From Ralstonia mannitolilytica (lineage in GTDB: Bacteria; Pseudomonadota; Gammaproteobacteria; Burkholderiales; Burkholderiaceae), in contig NZ_CAJPVG010000002.1 in assembly GCF_905397375.1 (NCBI RefSeq), positions 248,001 to 312,000 of the forward strand: a stretch of DNA of 64,000 bases, read 5' to 3'. The position numbers and the translations under genes are program-made. The notes beneath the pieces were generated by a model. It searched no databases. It worked only from the letters and a program-made list of their open reading frames with translations, and was not told the DNA's origin. Below are positions 45,363 to 52,913 of the stretch, piece by piece (positions within the stretch are counted from its first letter, which is position 1; each line of letters opens with the position of its first letter).

Positions 45363-47177
45363 TCAACGGTCGAAGTCGCGCGAGCGGCCCTTGCTGCCGT
45401 AGCTGTCACGGTTGCCATCGCGATTGCCGTAGCCGCGACGCGGGGCGCCGCTGCCGTTGTCGTTGCCGAAGCGGTTGCCGTTGCTGTCGCCGAAGCGACG
45501 CGGTGCGCCGTCACGGTTGCCGTCGCGGCTGCCATAACCGCCACCGTTGCCGTAGCCGCGGTTGCCGTCTTGCGTGCGGGCCGGGCGCTGTTGCCAGTCG
45601 CCGCGGTTTTGCTGGCCGTACGCTTGGCGCGGGGCGCGGTCGTCGCGGTTCCATTCACGCTGGCCGCCTTGGTAGCCGCCGTTGCGGTCGCCGCGATCGT
45701 CGCGACGCGGTGCGAAACCATCGCGGTCGCCACCGAAGCTGCGCTGGAAGCGGCCTTCGTTGCTGCCGCCGCTGCCTTGGCGCGCGGCATGGCCGTCGCG
45801 CTGGCCGCGCCAGTTGCCGCCGCCGTTGCCACCGCGATAGCCGCCACGGTCGCCGCCGGCACGCGGGCCGCCGGTGCGCGGCTTGGGCGTGCGCTTCGGC
45901 TCGAGGCCTTCGATGACGCTGGCGTCGATGCGGCGGTCCACGAAGCGCTCGATGCGGCGCCATTGGAACGTGTCGTTGTGGTTCACCAGGTTGATGGCGA
46001 TGCCGCTGCGGCCGGCGCGGCCCGTACGGCCGATGCGGTGCACGTAGTCTTCCGCCTGCTTGGGCAGGTCGAAGTTCACCACGTGCGTGATGTCGGGCAC
46101 GTCGATGCCGCGTGCTGCCACGTCGGTGGCTACCAGCACGCGCAGCTGGCCGCGGCGCAGCGCCGTCAGCGTGCGGTTGCGGGCGCCCTGGTGCATGTCG
46201 CCATGCAGCGCGCCGGCGGAGAAGCCCGTCTCGGTCAGGCGTTCGGCCAGCGAGTCGGCATCGCGCTTGGTGGCCGTGAACACGATCGCCTGCTTGAGCG
46301 TGGCATCGCGCAGCAGGTGGTCGAGCAGGCGCTCCTTGTGCGAGACGTCGTCGGTAAAGTGCAGACGCTCTTCGATGTGGCTCTGGTCGACCTTGGCGGC
46401 GGCGATCTCGATGCGCTGTGGGTCGCGCATCATGCGTTCGGCGAGCTGCTCGATGCGGCGGTCCATGGTGGCCGAGAACATCAGCATCTGGCGCGACTGC
46501 GGCGTGGCGCCGACGATGGCTTCGATGTCGTCGGCGAAGCCCATGTCCAGCATGCGGTCGGCTTCATCGAACACCAGCATGTTCAGCGCCGACAGGTCGA
46601 TGCGGCCCGAGTCGATGTGGTCGAGCAGGCGGCCCGGCGTGGCGATGATGATGTCCGGCATGCGTGCCAGCATGTCGAGCTGCTTCGGATAGGGCATGCC
46701 GCCCAGGATGCTCGCACAGACGATCCGACGCATGTGGCGGCCGTATTGCGACGCGGCGGTCGTCACCTGCAGGGCCAGTTCACGCGTGGGCGTGAGCACC
46801 AGCAGCGACGGCTTGGCTGGGGCCGGGCGGGGGCGACGGCCCTTCATGCGCTGCGGCGGGCCGTCCATGCGCGGACGGTGCGGCTCGGGCTGCTCGCTGA
46901 TGCGCTGGATGGCCGGCAGCATGAAGGCTGCGGTCTTGCCCGAACCGGTCTGGCTCGTGACCAGCAGGTCGCGGCCCAGCAGGCAGGCCGGAATGGCTTG
47001 CGCCTGCACCGGCGTCGGCGTGGTGTAGTTCACTTCGCCCAGCGCGCGGACGATGCGTTCGTCCAGGCCCAGCTCTGCAAAAGCGCTGGCACGGGTGGCG
47101 GCGTTGGCGATGAGATCGGTGGTGGTGGCGGTTTCAGCGTGCGCAATGGCGCCGCTGCCGTCTTGAGGCTGCGTCAT
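45363..47177 (-). CDS. DEAD-box RNA helicase with RGG-rich tail
   Basis: The 604-residue helicase has the full core: a Q-motif (FAELGLDERIVRALGEVNYT), Walker A TSQTGSGKT (74-82), PTRELALQV, FDEADRMLDMGF, FSATMD and HRIGRTGRAGRSG. From about residue 425 to the end the tail is Arg/Gly/Asn/Asp repeats (GGDRGGYRGGNGGGNWRGQR), an RNA-binding disordered region. It is closest to the RhlE/DeaD group; which one I cannot settle. It is transcribed from a strong promoter far upstream, with a leader of about 360 nt. Confidence 0.93.
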   Translation of the reverse strand: MTQPQDGSGAIAHAETATTTDLIANAATRASAFAELGLDERIVRALGEVNYTTPTPVQAQAIPACLLGRDLLVTSQTGSGKTAAFMLPAIQRISEQPEPHRPRMDGPPQRMKGRRPRPAPAKPSLLVLTPTRELALQVTTAASQYGRHMRRIVCASILGGMPYPKQLDMLARMPDIIIATPGRLLDHIDSGRIDLSALNMLVFDEADRMLDMGFADDIEAIVGATPQSRQMLMFSATMDRRIEQLAERMMRDPQRIEIAAAKVDQSHIEERLHFTDDVSHKERLLDHLLRDATLKQAIVFTATKRDADSLAERLTETGFSAGALHGDMHQGARNRTLTALRRGQLRVLVATDVAARGIDVPDITHVVNFDLPKQAEDYVHRIGRTGRAGRSGIAINLVNHNDTFQWRRIERFVDRRIDASVIEGLEPKRTPKPRTGGPRAGGDRGGYRGGNGGGNWRGQRDGHAARQGSGGSNEGRFQRSFGGDRDGFAPRRDDRGDRNGGYQGGQREWNRDDRAPRQAYGQQNRGDWQQRPARTQDGNRGYGNGGGYGSRDGNRDGAPRRFGDSNGNRFGNDNGSGAPRRGYGNRDGNRDSYGSKGRSRDFDR

Positions 47178-47541
47178 GTCGAATAGCTTTTAAGTAAGGC
47201 TGCCGCGCCGGCCGCATCAACTGACGCGAACGACGGAAAGGGGATACGGCGACCGGTTAATCACGGGCGTCGGCGCCAATCGAATAAGGCCGGTTCGACA
47301 GACGGGCTGCAGAACGGACAAGGCGGGGGAGTGGGCCGGCCTCAAGCTGAATGTGGATCACATGGATCAGCGAGGTGGGGCGGCGGTCCCTTCGGCGTGA
47401 TGTAAATCCACGCGGGAGATCGGAGACGATGCCAAGCACAATGGCAATCGGCTGCGCATGCTTTTGGGGCGGAGTCATGGGCGATGGACGCAGGCCTGAG
47501 CCAGCACATCGGCCAACCGCAATGGGCAGTAAGCAGCCAAG
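47178..47541 (-). other. long 5' leader of the RNA helicase gene, no gene seen
   Basis: Between the helicase start and its predicted transcription start lie about 360 bases. A 73-codon minus-strand frame (47257-47478) and a 67-codon one (47342-47545) are open but look like ordinary high-GC noise, with no good ribosome site. The region is most simply an untranslated leader; RNA helicase genes elsewhere use such leaders for autoregulation. Confidence 0.5.
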
Positions 47542-47547
47542 TCACGG

Positions 47548-47577
47548 ACTATAGCACGATTTTTTGCAGTGCGTCAA
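47548..47577 (-). promoter_or_regulatory. strong promoter for the helicase gene
   Basis: On the minus strand TTGACG and TATAGT are separated by 18 bp, one of the best sigma-70 matches in the window. It lies back-to-back with the plus-strand promoter at 47594. Confidence 0.8.
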
Positions 47578-47593
47578 ACCGCCGTGACACCGC

Positions 47594-47621
47594 TTGCCGG
47601 ATCGGGGTCGCGTCCTATACT
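47594..47621 (+). promoter_or_regulatory. promoter of the 62-residue membrane protein gene
   Basis: TTGCCG and TATACT are separated by 16 bp, with the start codon 39 bp downstream. Confidence 0.7.
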
Positions 47622-47659
47622 CGAAACACCGGCCACGCTCACGGCCGGGAAAGGGGCGG

Positions 47660-47848
47660 ATGATGGAATTCCCGATGGCCTTCTCCAACCTTTATCTGTT
47701 GCTCGCCGTGTGCGTTGCGGGCGTGATCGGACTGGCGTCTGCGCCACTGGTGATCCGAGGCGCGCGGGTAGGGATCCGCGTGCTGCTGACGGTCATCGGG
47801 GTGCTGATCGGGCTGCTCGTGCTCGAAGCTCTGCCGGTGCTGACCTAG
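47660..47848 (+). CDS. small membrane protein of unknown function (62 residues)
   Basis: The product has two hydrophobic helices (about residues 9-30 and 38-60) joined by a short RGAR turn, so it is probably a helical hairpin in the inner membrane. GGGAAAGGGG precedes the ATG and a good promoter lies 39 bp upstream, which makes it a convincing gene despite its size. I recognise no family. Confidence 0.72.
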   Translation: MMEFPMAFSNLYLLLAVCVAGVIGLASAPLVIRGARVGIRVLLTVIGVLIGLLVLEALPVLT

Positions 47849-47873
47849 ACGGCCCGGGACCATCCGCAGCCAT

Positions 47874-47898
47874 AGGCCCGCCCGCTGGTGGCGGGCCT
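47874..47898 (+). terminator. hairpin after the 62-residue protein gene
   Basis: A 9-bp stem AGGCCCGCC/GGCGGGCCT with a 7-nt loop lies 26 bp after the stop. The downstream run is T-poor (CGTCGTTCGTTG), so termination efficiency is doubtful. Confidence 0.45.
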
Positions 47899-47924
47899 CG
47901 TCGTTCGTTGTGCACCCAGCAAGC

Positions 47925-47952
47925 AAAAAAGCCAGCACGCTGCCTGGCTTTG
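47925..47952 (-). terminator. intrinsic terminator of tRNA-Arg
   Basis: On the minus strand AAAGCCAG pairs with CTGGCTTT and runs into a T-tract, 11 bases after the tRNA 3' end. Confidence 0.85.
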
Positions 47953-47962
47953 TCGCATCCGG

Positions 47963-48037
47963 TGGTCCCGCCGACAGGAATCGAACCTGTATCTCACGCT
48001 TAGGAGGCGCGTGCACTATCCATTGTGCTACGGCGAG
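47963..48037 (-). tRNA. tRNA-Arg (anticodon CCT)
   Basis: The minus strand folds as a cloverleaf. The acceptor is CTCGCCG with CGGCGGG (one T-G pair), the D-arm GCAC/GTGC, the anticodon stem CGCGC/GCGTG with loop CTCCTAA, and the T-arm ACAGG TTCGATT CCTGT. CCA is encoded. Anticodon CCT reads AGG, a rare arginine codon in GC-rich genomes. It is followed by its own terminator. Confidence 0.95.
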
Positions 48038-48116
48038 TGACCTGTGCCGGGTGACGCCAACGGCCGCCCGAGCGAGCGGCGATTCTACGCAATTTGGGCC
48101 GCCAAGGCCAGCCGGG

Positions 48117-49520
48117 CTAGGCCTTGGTGGCCTTTTCGGAGGCGGCTTCGACGGCCAGCGCTTCCCGCCGGAAACCGCGCGACGCCGCGTGATAGAACGG
48201 TCGCGGACAGAACTGGCGGCCCACGAACGAAGCGAGCAGGGTGGCGGCGAGCAAATGGAACATCATGTTCTGGCTGCGCGTCATTTCCATGACGATCACG
48301 CTGGCGGTGATGGGGGCCTGCGTGGCGGCGGCCAGGAAGGCTGCCATCGACACCAGCGCGAGCACCCGTTCATCGGCCAGGCCGCCCGTGAGCAGCCACA
48401 GATGCTGGCCGAGGCCCGCACCAATCGCCAGCGACGGCGTGAAGATGCCGCCTGGAATGCCCGCAAAGTACGACACGACCGCCGCCGCGAGCTTGGCCAC
48501 GCCAAACCAGTGGGTCTCGATCGGCTGTCCGTTGAGCAGCGCGGCCGCCTGCTCGTAGCCGGTGCCGTAGGTGTCGCCGTGGGTGGCGGCGCCGATGCAG
48601 GCGATCAGCACACCGCATCCGAACGCCGTCCAGACCGGATGACGCTGCGCGCGCTGGCCGATGGCCACAGGGAGCACACCCGCCACGCCGCTCAGCAAGA
48701 GCTTGGCGAACAGCCCGCCGAACACGCCGCAGACGAGCGCCGCCATGACGATCCACGGCCACGCCTCGCGCAGAAAAAGAATCGGTTCGTGCACGCGGAA
48801 GTACGGGTTGTTGCCCACCACCGCCAGCGACAGGAAGCCCGAGGCCAGCACGCCGGCCAGCACCAGCCGGTCCCACCGCAGCGCAGCGCCCTTGCCCAGC
48901 TCCTCGATGGCAAAGACCACCCCGGCCAGCGGTGTATTGAACGCCGCCGCCAGGCCGCCGGCCGCACCGGCCGTCAGGAGCGCCTGGGCATGGAAGCCGA
49001 CACGCACGCCGGCGCGGTGCTGCCACCAATGGCCCCACGCCAGCATGGCCGCCGCGCCGACCTGCACCGACGGCCCCTCGCGTCCCACCGAGGCCCCGAG
49101 GAACAGCGCCACGGCTGTCAGCGCGATCTTCCAGAGCGCCTGCGGAAAGGACGCCAGCGTGGTCTGCGCCAGGCCAAACGGCGGCAGGTGCTGGGTGGCG
49201 ATGACCTGCGGAATGCCGCTGCCGCGCGCCTGCGGCGCCACCCGGAGCGTCAGCCAACGCACCGCGGCCAGGCCCGGCGGCAGCAAGGCCCACGCGACCC
49301 ACGCTGTGTGCGTGTGCAACGCGCGTTGCCACGCCAGCGCAGTGTCTGCCAGCCATGAAAACACGAGCGAAAACACCGCGACGGCCATCGCGCCGGCCAG
49401 GAAGATCGTGAACCGCAGTCCATTGCGCGACATGCGCGACGCTTGCCGGAGCTTGCGCTCGAACGCGCGCAACATGCGAACACGCACGGCGGAAAACCAG
49501 GAGCGGGAGGCGTCACGCAT
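48117..49520 (-). CDS. ClC-family chloride channel/transporter
   Basis: The 467-residue membrane protein has the three anion-filter motifs GSGIPQV, GREGPSVQ (with the gating Glu) and GIPGGIFTPSLAIGA, plus a C-terminal basic tail with no CBS domains. The Glu between Arg and Gly in the second motif is the external gate. Whether it is a channel or an H+/Cl- exchanger cannot be settled from this; a role in acid resistance is possible. ATG at 49520 is chosen; a TTG lies 12 bp upstream. Confidence 0.92.
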   Translation of the reverse strand: MRDASRSWFSAVRVRMLRAFERKLRQASRMSRNGLRFTIFLAGAMAVAVFSLVFSWLADTALAWQRALHTHTAWVAWALLPPGLAAVRWLTLRVAPQARGSGIPQVIATQHLPPFGLAQTTLASFPQALWKIALTAVALFLGASVGREGPSVQVGAAAMLAWGHWWQHRAGVRVGFHAQALLTAGAAGGLAAAFNTPLAGVVFAIEELGKGAALRWDRLVLAGVLASGFLSLAVVGNNPYFRVHEPILFLREAWPWIVMAALVCGVFGGLFAKLLLSGVAGVLPVAIGQRAQRHPVWTAFGCGVLIACIGAATHGDTYGTGYEQAAALLNGQPIETHWFGVAKLAAAVVSYFAGIPGGIFTPSLAIGAGLGQHLWLLTGGLADERVLALVSMAAFLAAATQAPITASVIVMEMTRSQNMMFHLLAATLLASFVGRQFCPRPFYHAASRGFRREALAVEAASEKATKA

Positions 49521-49689
49521 CGAGGGCGGCAAGCCCGCCGGCGCGGGCTGCGATCAGAACACTGTGAAACATTGATGATGGCATGGGTTTTGTCGGGCGC
49601 GCCCCACAATGTGCGCGGGCGCGCCCCGCCGCAAACGGTAAATCGAACGAACGATCGGTCGAAGAAGCCAGATTTAAGTATTACGAACT

Positions 49690-49717
49690 TTGCACGATTG
49701 TGGCCGAACGTTATGCT
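49690..49717 (+). promoter_or_regulatory. promoter upstream of the 71-residue protein gene
   Basis: TTGCAC and TATGCT are separated by 16 bp, with the start codon 36 bp downstream. Confidence 0.6.
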
Positions 49718-49752
49718 TCCTTTCCCAAGCAAGAAACCTCCAGGCGACCAAC

Positions 49753-49968
49753 ATGCTGATTTCCGAAGAACGGGACGATCCGTGGACGGTGGAATCATCG
49801 CTGCAAGGCTTCCTGCCGGCCCATCGCGCAGCGACGGTCGATCGCCCCATCTACTTCCGCCACACCGACACGCCGGACGGCCACGTCATCAAGCAGTTTC
49901 CCGACGGCTCGCGCCAGCTCGTGCGGTTTGTCGGGCTGGAAGAACAGGTCGTCAAGCACTTCCTGTAA
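49753..49968 (+). CDS. hypothetical protein (71 residues)
   Basis: This small soluble protein begins MLISEERDDPWTVESSLQGF and ends VRFVGLEEQVVKHFL. No domain or signal peptide is recognised. A promoter lies 36 bp upstream but the ribosome site is weak. It is separated from kdoO by 139 bp that include a short palindrome (CGTATGACATACG, 50016-50028). Confidence 0.6.
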   Translation: MLISEERDDPWTVESSLQGFLPAHRAATVDRPIYFRHTDTPDGHVIKQFPDGSRQLVRFVGLEEQVVKHFL

Positions 49969-50107
49969 CGGCTCCGGCTTTACTGTTGACCTAAACCCCG
50001 GCCGCCCAATACGGCCGTATGACATACGACGTTGCATTCGCTGACGATGTGCTGAGCGGGCCGCCGTTCTATCATTCGCGATTATTTCAATCAGCGATTG
50101 ATCAGTC

Positions 50108-51082
50108 ATGAGAAGCACGCAGCAGGGTTTGATGCCGACGGACGCGTCGGTACAGCATCGCCATCCCGCCCAGGCAACGTCCGCCGAGCCGCCGGCCATC
50201 GACATGGTGGTGCCCTGGCCGGTGCGGGAATGGGCGCCCCATGTCACGGCCGATGAAGCCGTTGCCATGCGCGCTGCGCTCGAGCGCGGCAACGTGCTGC
50301 ATTTTCCCGATCTGGATTTTCCGCTCGATGCGCGCGAGCAGCGCTTTCTCGACGCGCGCTGGTCTGACGGCAAAACCAAGTACATCAACGTGCGCGCCAA
50401 CGAGACCGCCGTGCGCGGCGCGGTGGGCGAACCGGCAGACCTGGCCGATCTCGCAGCGCTGATCCGCCGCTATGCCGATGCCGCGGAGCGCCTCGTCCTC
50501 ACGCTGTTTCCGGACTACGGCCCGCACCTGAAGCGGGCGGGCACGTCGCTGCGCCCGGCGCAGATTGCCGGCCGCCCCGTGAGCTGGCGCAAGGACGATA
50601 CGCGCCTGCATGTCGATTCCTTTCCGTCGAACCCGCTGCACGGCCAGCGGCTCTTGCGCGTGTTTCACAACGTCGACCCGGATGCGCCGCGCGTATGGCG
50701 CATCGGCGAGCCGTTTGCCGATTTTGCCCAGCGCTTCGTGCCGAAGACGCATGGGATGTGGCCGGGCCAGTCGTGGCTGATGGACAAGCTGCACATCACC
50801 AAGCGCCCGCGCTCGGAATACGACCATCGCATGCTCCAGTTGCACGATCTGGCCAAGGCCGACCTGCAATACCAGCGCAGCGCCCCGCAGCAGACCTTCG
50901 AGTTCGCGCCGGGTGCCACGTGGGTCGTCTTCAGCGATCAGGCGCTGCACGCGGCCATGCGCGGCCGCGCGATGGTGGAGCAGACGTTCTACCTGGACCC
51001 GGCCGCGATTGCCGACCGCACGCACTCGCCGGAGGCCGTGCTCTCGCGCATGCTCGGCAGACCGATGCTTCCGCGGCACTGA
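50108..51082 (+). CDS. kdoO: Kdo hydroxylase, Fe(II)/2-oxoglutarate dioxygenase
   Basis: The 324-residue protein matches the Kdo 3-hydroxylase family known from Burkholderia and Yersinia, which converts the outer Kdo of lipid A-Kdo2 to Ko. RLHVDSFPSNPLHGQRLLRV gives the iron ligands His168 and Asp170, and FSDQALHAAMRGR gives His281. YDHRMLQLHDLAKADLQYQ is also conserved. The hydroxylation makes the Kdo linkage more acid-stable. The start at 50108 is used; 50132 is an alternative. It is convergent with the GltI-type gene. Confidence 0.88.
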   Translation: MRSTQQGLMPTDASVQHRHPAQATSAEPPAIDMVVPWPVREWAPHVTADEAVAMRAALERGNVLHFPDLDFPLDAREQRFLDARWSDGKTKYINVRANETAVRGAVGEPADLADLAALIRRYADAAERLVLTLFPDYGPHLKRAGTSLRPAQIAGRPVSWRKDDTRLHVDSFPSNPLHGQRLLRVFHNVDPDAPRVWRIGEPFADFAQRFVPKTHGMWPGQSWLMDKLHITKRPRSEYDHRMLQLHDLAKADLQYQRSAPQQTFEFAPGATWVVFSDQALHAAMRGRAMVEQTFYLDPAAIADRTHSPEAVLSRMLGRPMLPRH

Positions 51083-51091
51083 CCGACCGCA

Positions 51092-51123
51092 AACAAAAAC
51101 GCCGCCGTTCAAGACGGCGGCGT
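51092..51123 (-). terminator. terminator of the GltI-type gene
   Basis: A 10-bp stem ACGCCGCCGT/ACGGCGGCGT with a 5-nt loop runs into TTTTTGTTT on the minus strand. Confidence 0.88.
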
Positions 51124-51143
51124 GAAGCTTCGGACGTTCTCGA

Positions 51144-52055
51144 TCAGTCGGCGACCTTGTCGCTCGGGTACTTGAACGAATCGCGCAGCAGGAAGCTCAT
51201 CGGGATGTCCAGCTTCGCGCCATGCGGCGGAATCGGTTGCTGGAACCACTTCTTGTAGAGCTTCTCGGCTTCGTAGTCGAGGATGATGTTGGTCATCGCG
51301 CGATCGACGAGGCGCTTGAACTCGGCGTCGTCCTTGCTCAGCATGATCGCGTAGGGCTCGACCGTCAGCATGTCGCCCACCACGGCGTAGTCGCCGGGGT
51401 TCTTGGCGTTGGCGCGAAAGCCGTAGAGCAGCACGTCGTCCATCGGGAAGGCATCGGCCTTGCCGGCCTCGACCATCGCGAACGATTCGGCGTGATCCTT
51501 CGCCTCGATGAACTTCATGTTCAGCACGCGCACGTCGTTCATTTTGCGCAGCTCGGCCACGCTGGTGGTGCCCTTGGTGGTGACGATGGTCTTGTCGCGC
51601 AGGTCCTCCCACTTGCGGATGCCCGATGACGTCTTGACGATCATGCGGATACCGGCGATGTAGTGCGGGATGGTGAAGGCCACCTTTTCGCGGCGTTCGC
51701 GGTTGTTCGTCGTCGAGCCGCACTCGAGGTCGGCCCTGCCTTCGGTGATCGTCGGAATGCGGTTGGACGAGGTGACCATCACGTACTGGACTTTCAGGTC
51801 GGGCCGCTTGAGGTCGGCGCGCAGTTTGTCGACCACGCGCAGGCAGAGGTCCATCGCGTAGCCGACGGGTTTCCTGTCGGCGTCGTAGAACGAGAACGGC
51901 ACGGAGCTTTCGCGATATGCGACACGCACGGTGCCCGTATCGCGGATGCGGTCCAGCACCGGTGTGGAAGAGGCCAGGGCAGTGCCCGGCACCAGCGTGG
52001 ACAGCACGGCAGAGAGCAGCGCTGCGGCGGGCAGCGTGCGCTTGAAGAACAGCAT
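51144..52055 (-). CDS. glutamate/aspartate-type ABC transporter substrate-binding protein (GltI-like)
   Basis: The 303-residue periplasmic protein has a signal peptide (residues 1-28, ending ALASS) and the family 3 binding fold: TVRVAYRESSVPFSFYDADR, GYAMDLCLRVVDKL, LECGSTTNNRERREKVAFTI and GRADLE. It would bind glutamate or aspartate. No permease or ATPase gene is adjacent, so it must serve a transporter encoded elsewhere or act alone. GGGGGATAC is the ribosome site. Confidence 0.9.
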   Translation of the reverse strand: MLFFKRTLPAAALLSAVLSTLVPGTALASSTPVLDRIRDTGTVRVAYRESSVPFSFYDADRKPVGYAMDLCLRVVDKLRADLKRPDLKVQYVMVTSSNRIPTITEGRADLECGSTTNNRERREKVAFTIPHYIAGIRMIVKTSSGIRKWEDLRDKTIVTTKGTTSVAELRKMNDVRVLNMKFIEAKDHAESFAMVEAGKADAFPMDDVLLYGFRANAKNPGDYAVVGDMLTVEPYAIMLSKDDAEFKRLVDRAMTNIILDYEAEKLYKKWFQQPIPPHGAKLDIPMSFLLRDSFKYPSDKVAD

Positions 52056-52486
52056 GGTTGTATCCCCCGGAGAAAAATCGCGGCCCGCCTTATCGTTATG
52101 TCCGGCTCGTGACCGGAAGGGCCTGCCGCATGATACGGTGCGATGGGGCCATGTGGAGGCCGGGCCTGGCCGGGGTGTTGTAAGCAGGCAGCAGGTGCGG
52201 ATCGTTTGCGCTGAGATGCCGCCGCGCGGATGTGCATTCTAGTGGTGCGCGACGCACACCCGATGTGCGTATCGGGATGGGTTGCACCATCGACCCGCTG
52301 CGCAGGCGAGCCCTGCGGTGCATGCTGCGCATCGTTGACGCAGCATGCGTTGTTGCGGTGCGAAGCCGCGCCGGCCTTGGCGTTACGCGTTTGTCCTTAC
52401 CGGGTTTGTCCTGACTGCCCGAGATGGAGAAGGGGCGCTATGCTCCGCCCATGTCTTGTTCGCAAGGCATCGAGGAGAGACTCTTC
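52056..52486. other. intergenic region without a convincing gene
   Basis: This stretch precedes the GltI-type gene on one side and leads into an orphan plus-strand terminator on the other. Open frames here are Cys/Arg-rich noise. Plus-strand features are two TTGTCC strings (52391 and 52406) and a TATGCT (52439-52444), but their spacing does not make a standard promoter. A small RNA ending at the terminator near 52515 is possible. Confidence 0.4.
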
Positions 52487-52515
52487 CGGCCCGCCGAAAG
52501 CGGGCCGTTTTCTTT
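52487..52515 (+). terminator. orphan plus-strand intrinsic terminator
   Basis: CGGCCCGC (52487-52494) pairs with GCGGGCCG (52500-52507) around CGAAA and is followed by TTTTCTTT. The U-tract is only on the plus strand, yet no plus-strand gene ends nearby. Confidence 0.85.
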
Positions 52516-52527
52516 GGTATCCCGGAT

Positions 52528-52734
52528 TCAGCCCTGGTGGGGCAGCACGTCGTTCGGCTGCGCAGACTGCCGCGGCCATTTGGAGAACGCGAAGATCCAC
52601 AGGCCGACCAGGTTGGCCACCGGAACCAGCACCAGCAGCGCCCACCATTGTGAAAAGCCGGTCCGCAACAGGATCTGCCGCACCGGAATGCCTACGATGA
52701 TCAGGGCGATCAACAAGCCGAATAGTCCGCGCAT
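52528..52734 (-). CDS. small membrane protein of unknown function (68 residues)
   Basis: The product has two membrane segments (about residues 3-18 and 28-50) and a short polar tail (KWPRQSAQPNDVLPHQG). AAGGA with 7-base spacing fixes the ATG at 52734. It is divergent from the ABC-F gene. No assigned function. Confidence 0.7.
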   Translation of the reverse strand: MRGLFGLLIALIIVGIPVRQILLRTGFSQWWALLVLVPVANLVGLWIFAFSKWPRQSAQPNDVLPHQG

Positions 52735-52861
52735 CGTGTTTCCTTGGATGACGAGTGGGTGGCCTCGGCCGGAGCGGCAAAGCGCGCCCGGCGGCACAAG
52801 CGTTATAGCACCGCGATGTCCGAGCGCAATGCGCCACCGGCCCAATACCGGGCGGGGCGAC

Positions 52862-52867
52862 TACAAT
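52862..52867 (+). promoter_or_regulatory. -10 element upstream of the ABC-F gene
   Basis: TACAATACGCG lies 47 bp before the start; the -35 is unclear. It is a variant of the recurring TACAATGCG string. Confidence 0.4.
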
Positions 52868-52913
52868 ACGCGCCTTCTGGCCGCACACGGCCCGCATCTT
52901 TCTTCTATCCGGC

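Noticed and set aside
45327..47186. Long plus-strand open frame (619 codons) opposite the RNA helicase
   Set aside because: The product is Ala/Val-rich low complexity caused by the reverse complement of the helicase repeats and GC bias. The minus-strand helicase has all catalytic motifs.
47257..47478. 73-codon minus-strand frame in the helicase leader
   Set aside because: No good ribosome site, and its composition resembles random high-GC translation. Kept only as a possible upstream frame.
52230..52700. 156-codon plus-strand frame before the orphan terminator
   Set aside because: Cys/Arg-rich, no ribosome site, and it overlaps a convincing minus-strand small membrane protein gene.
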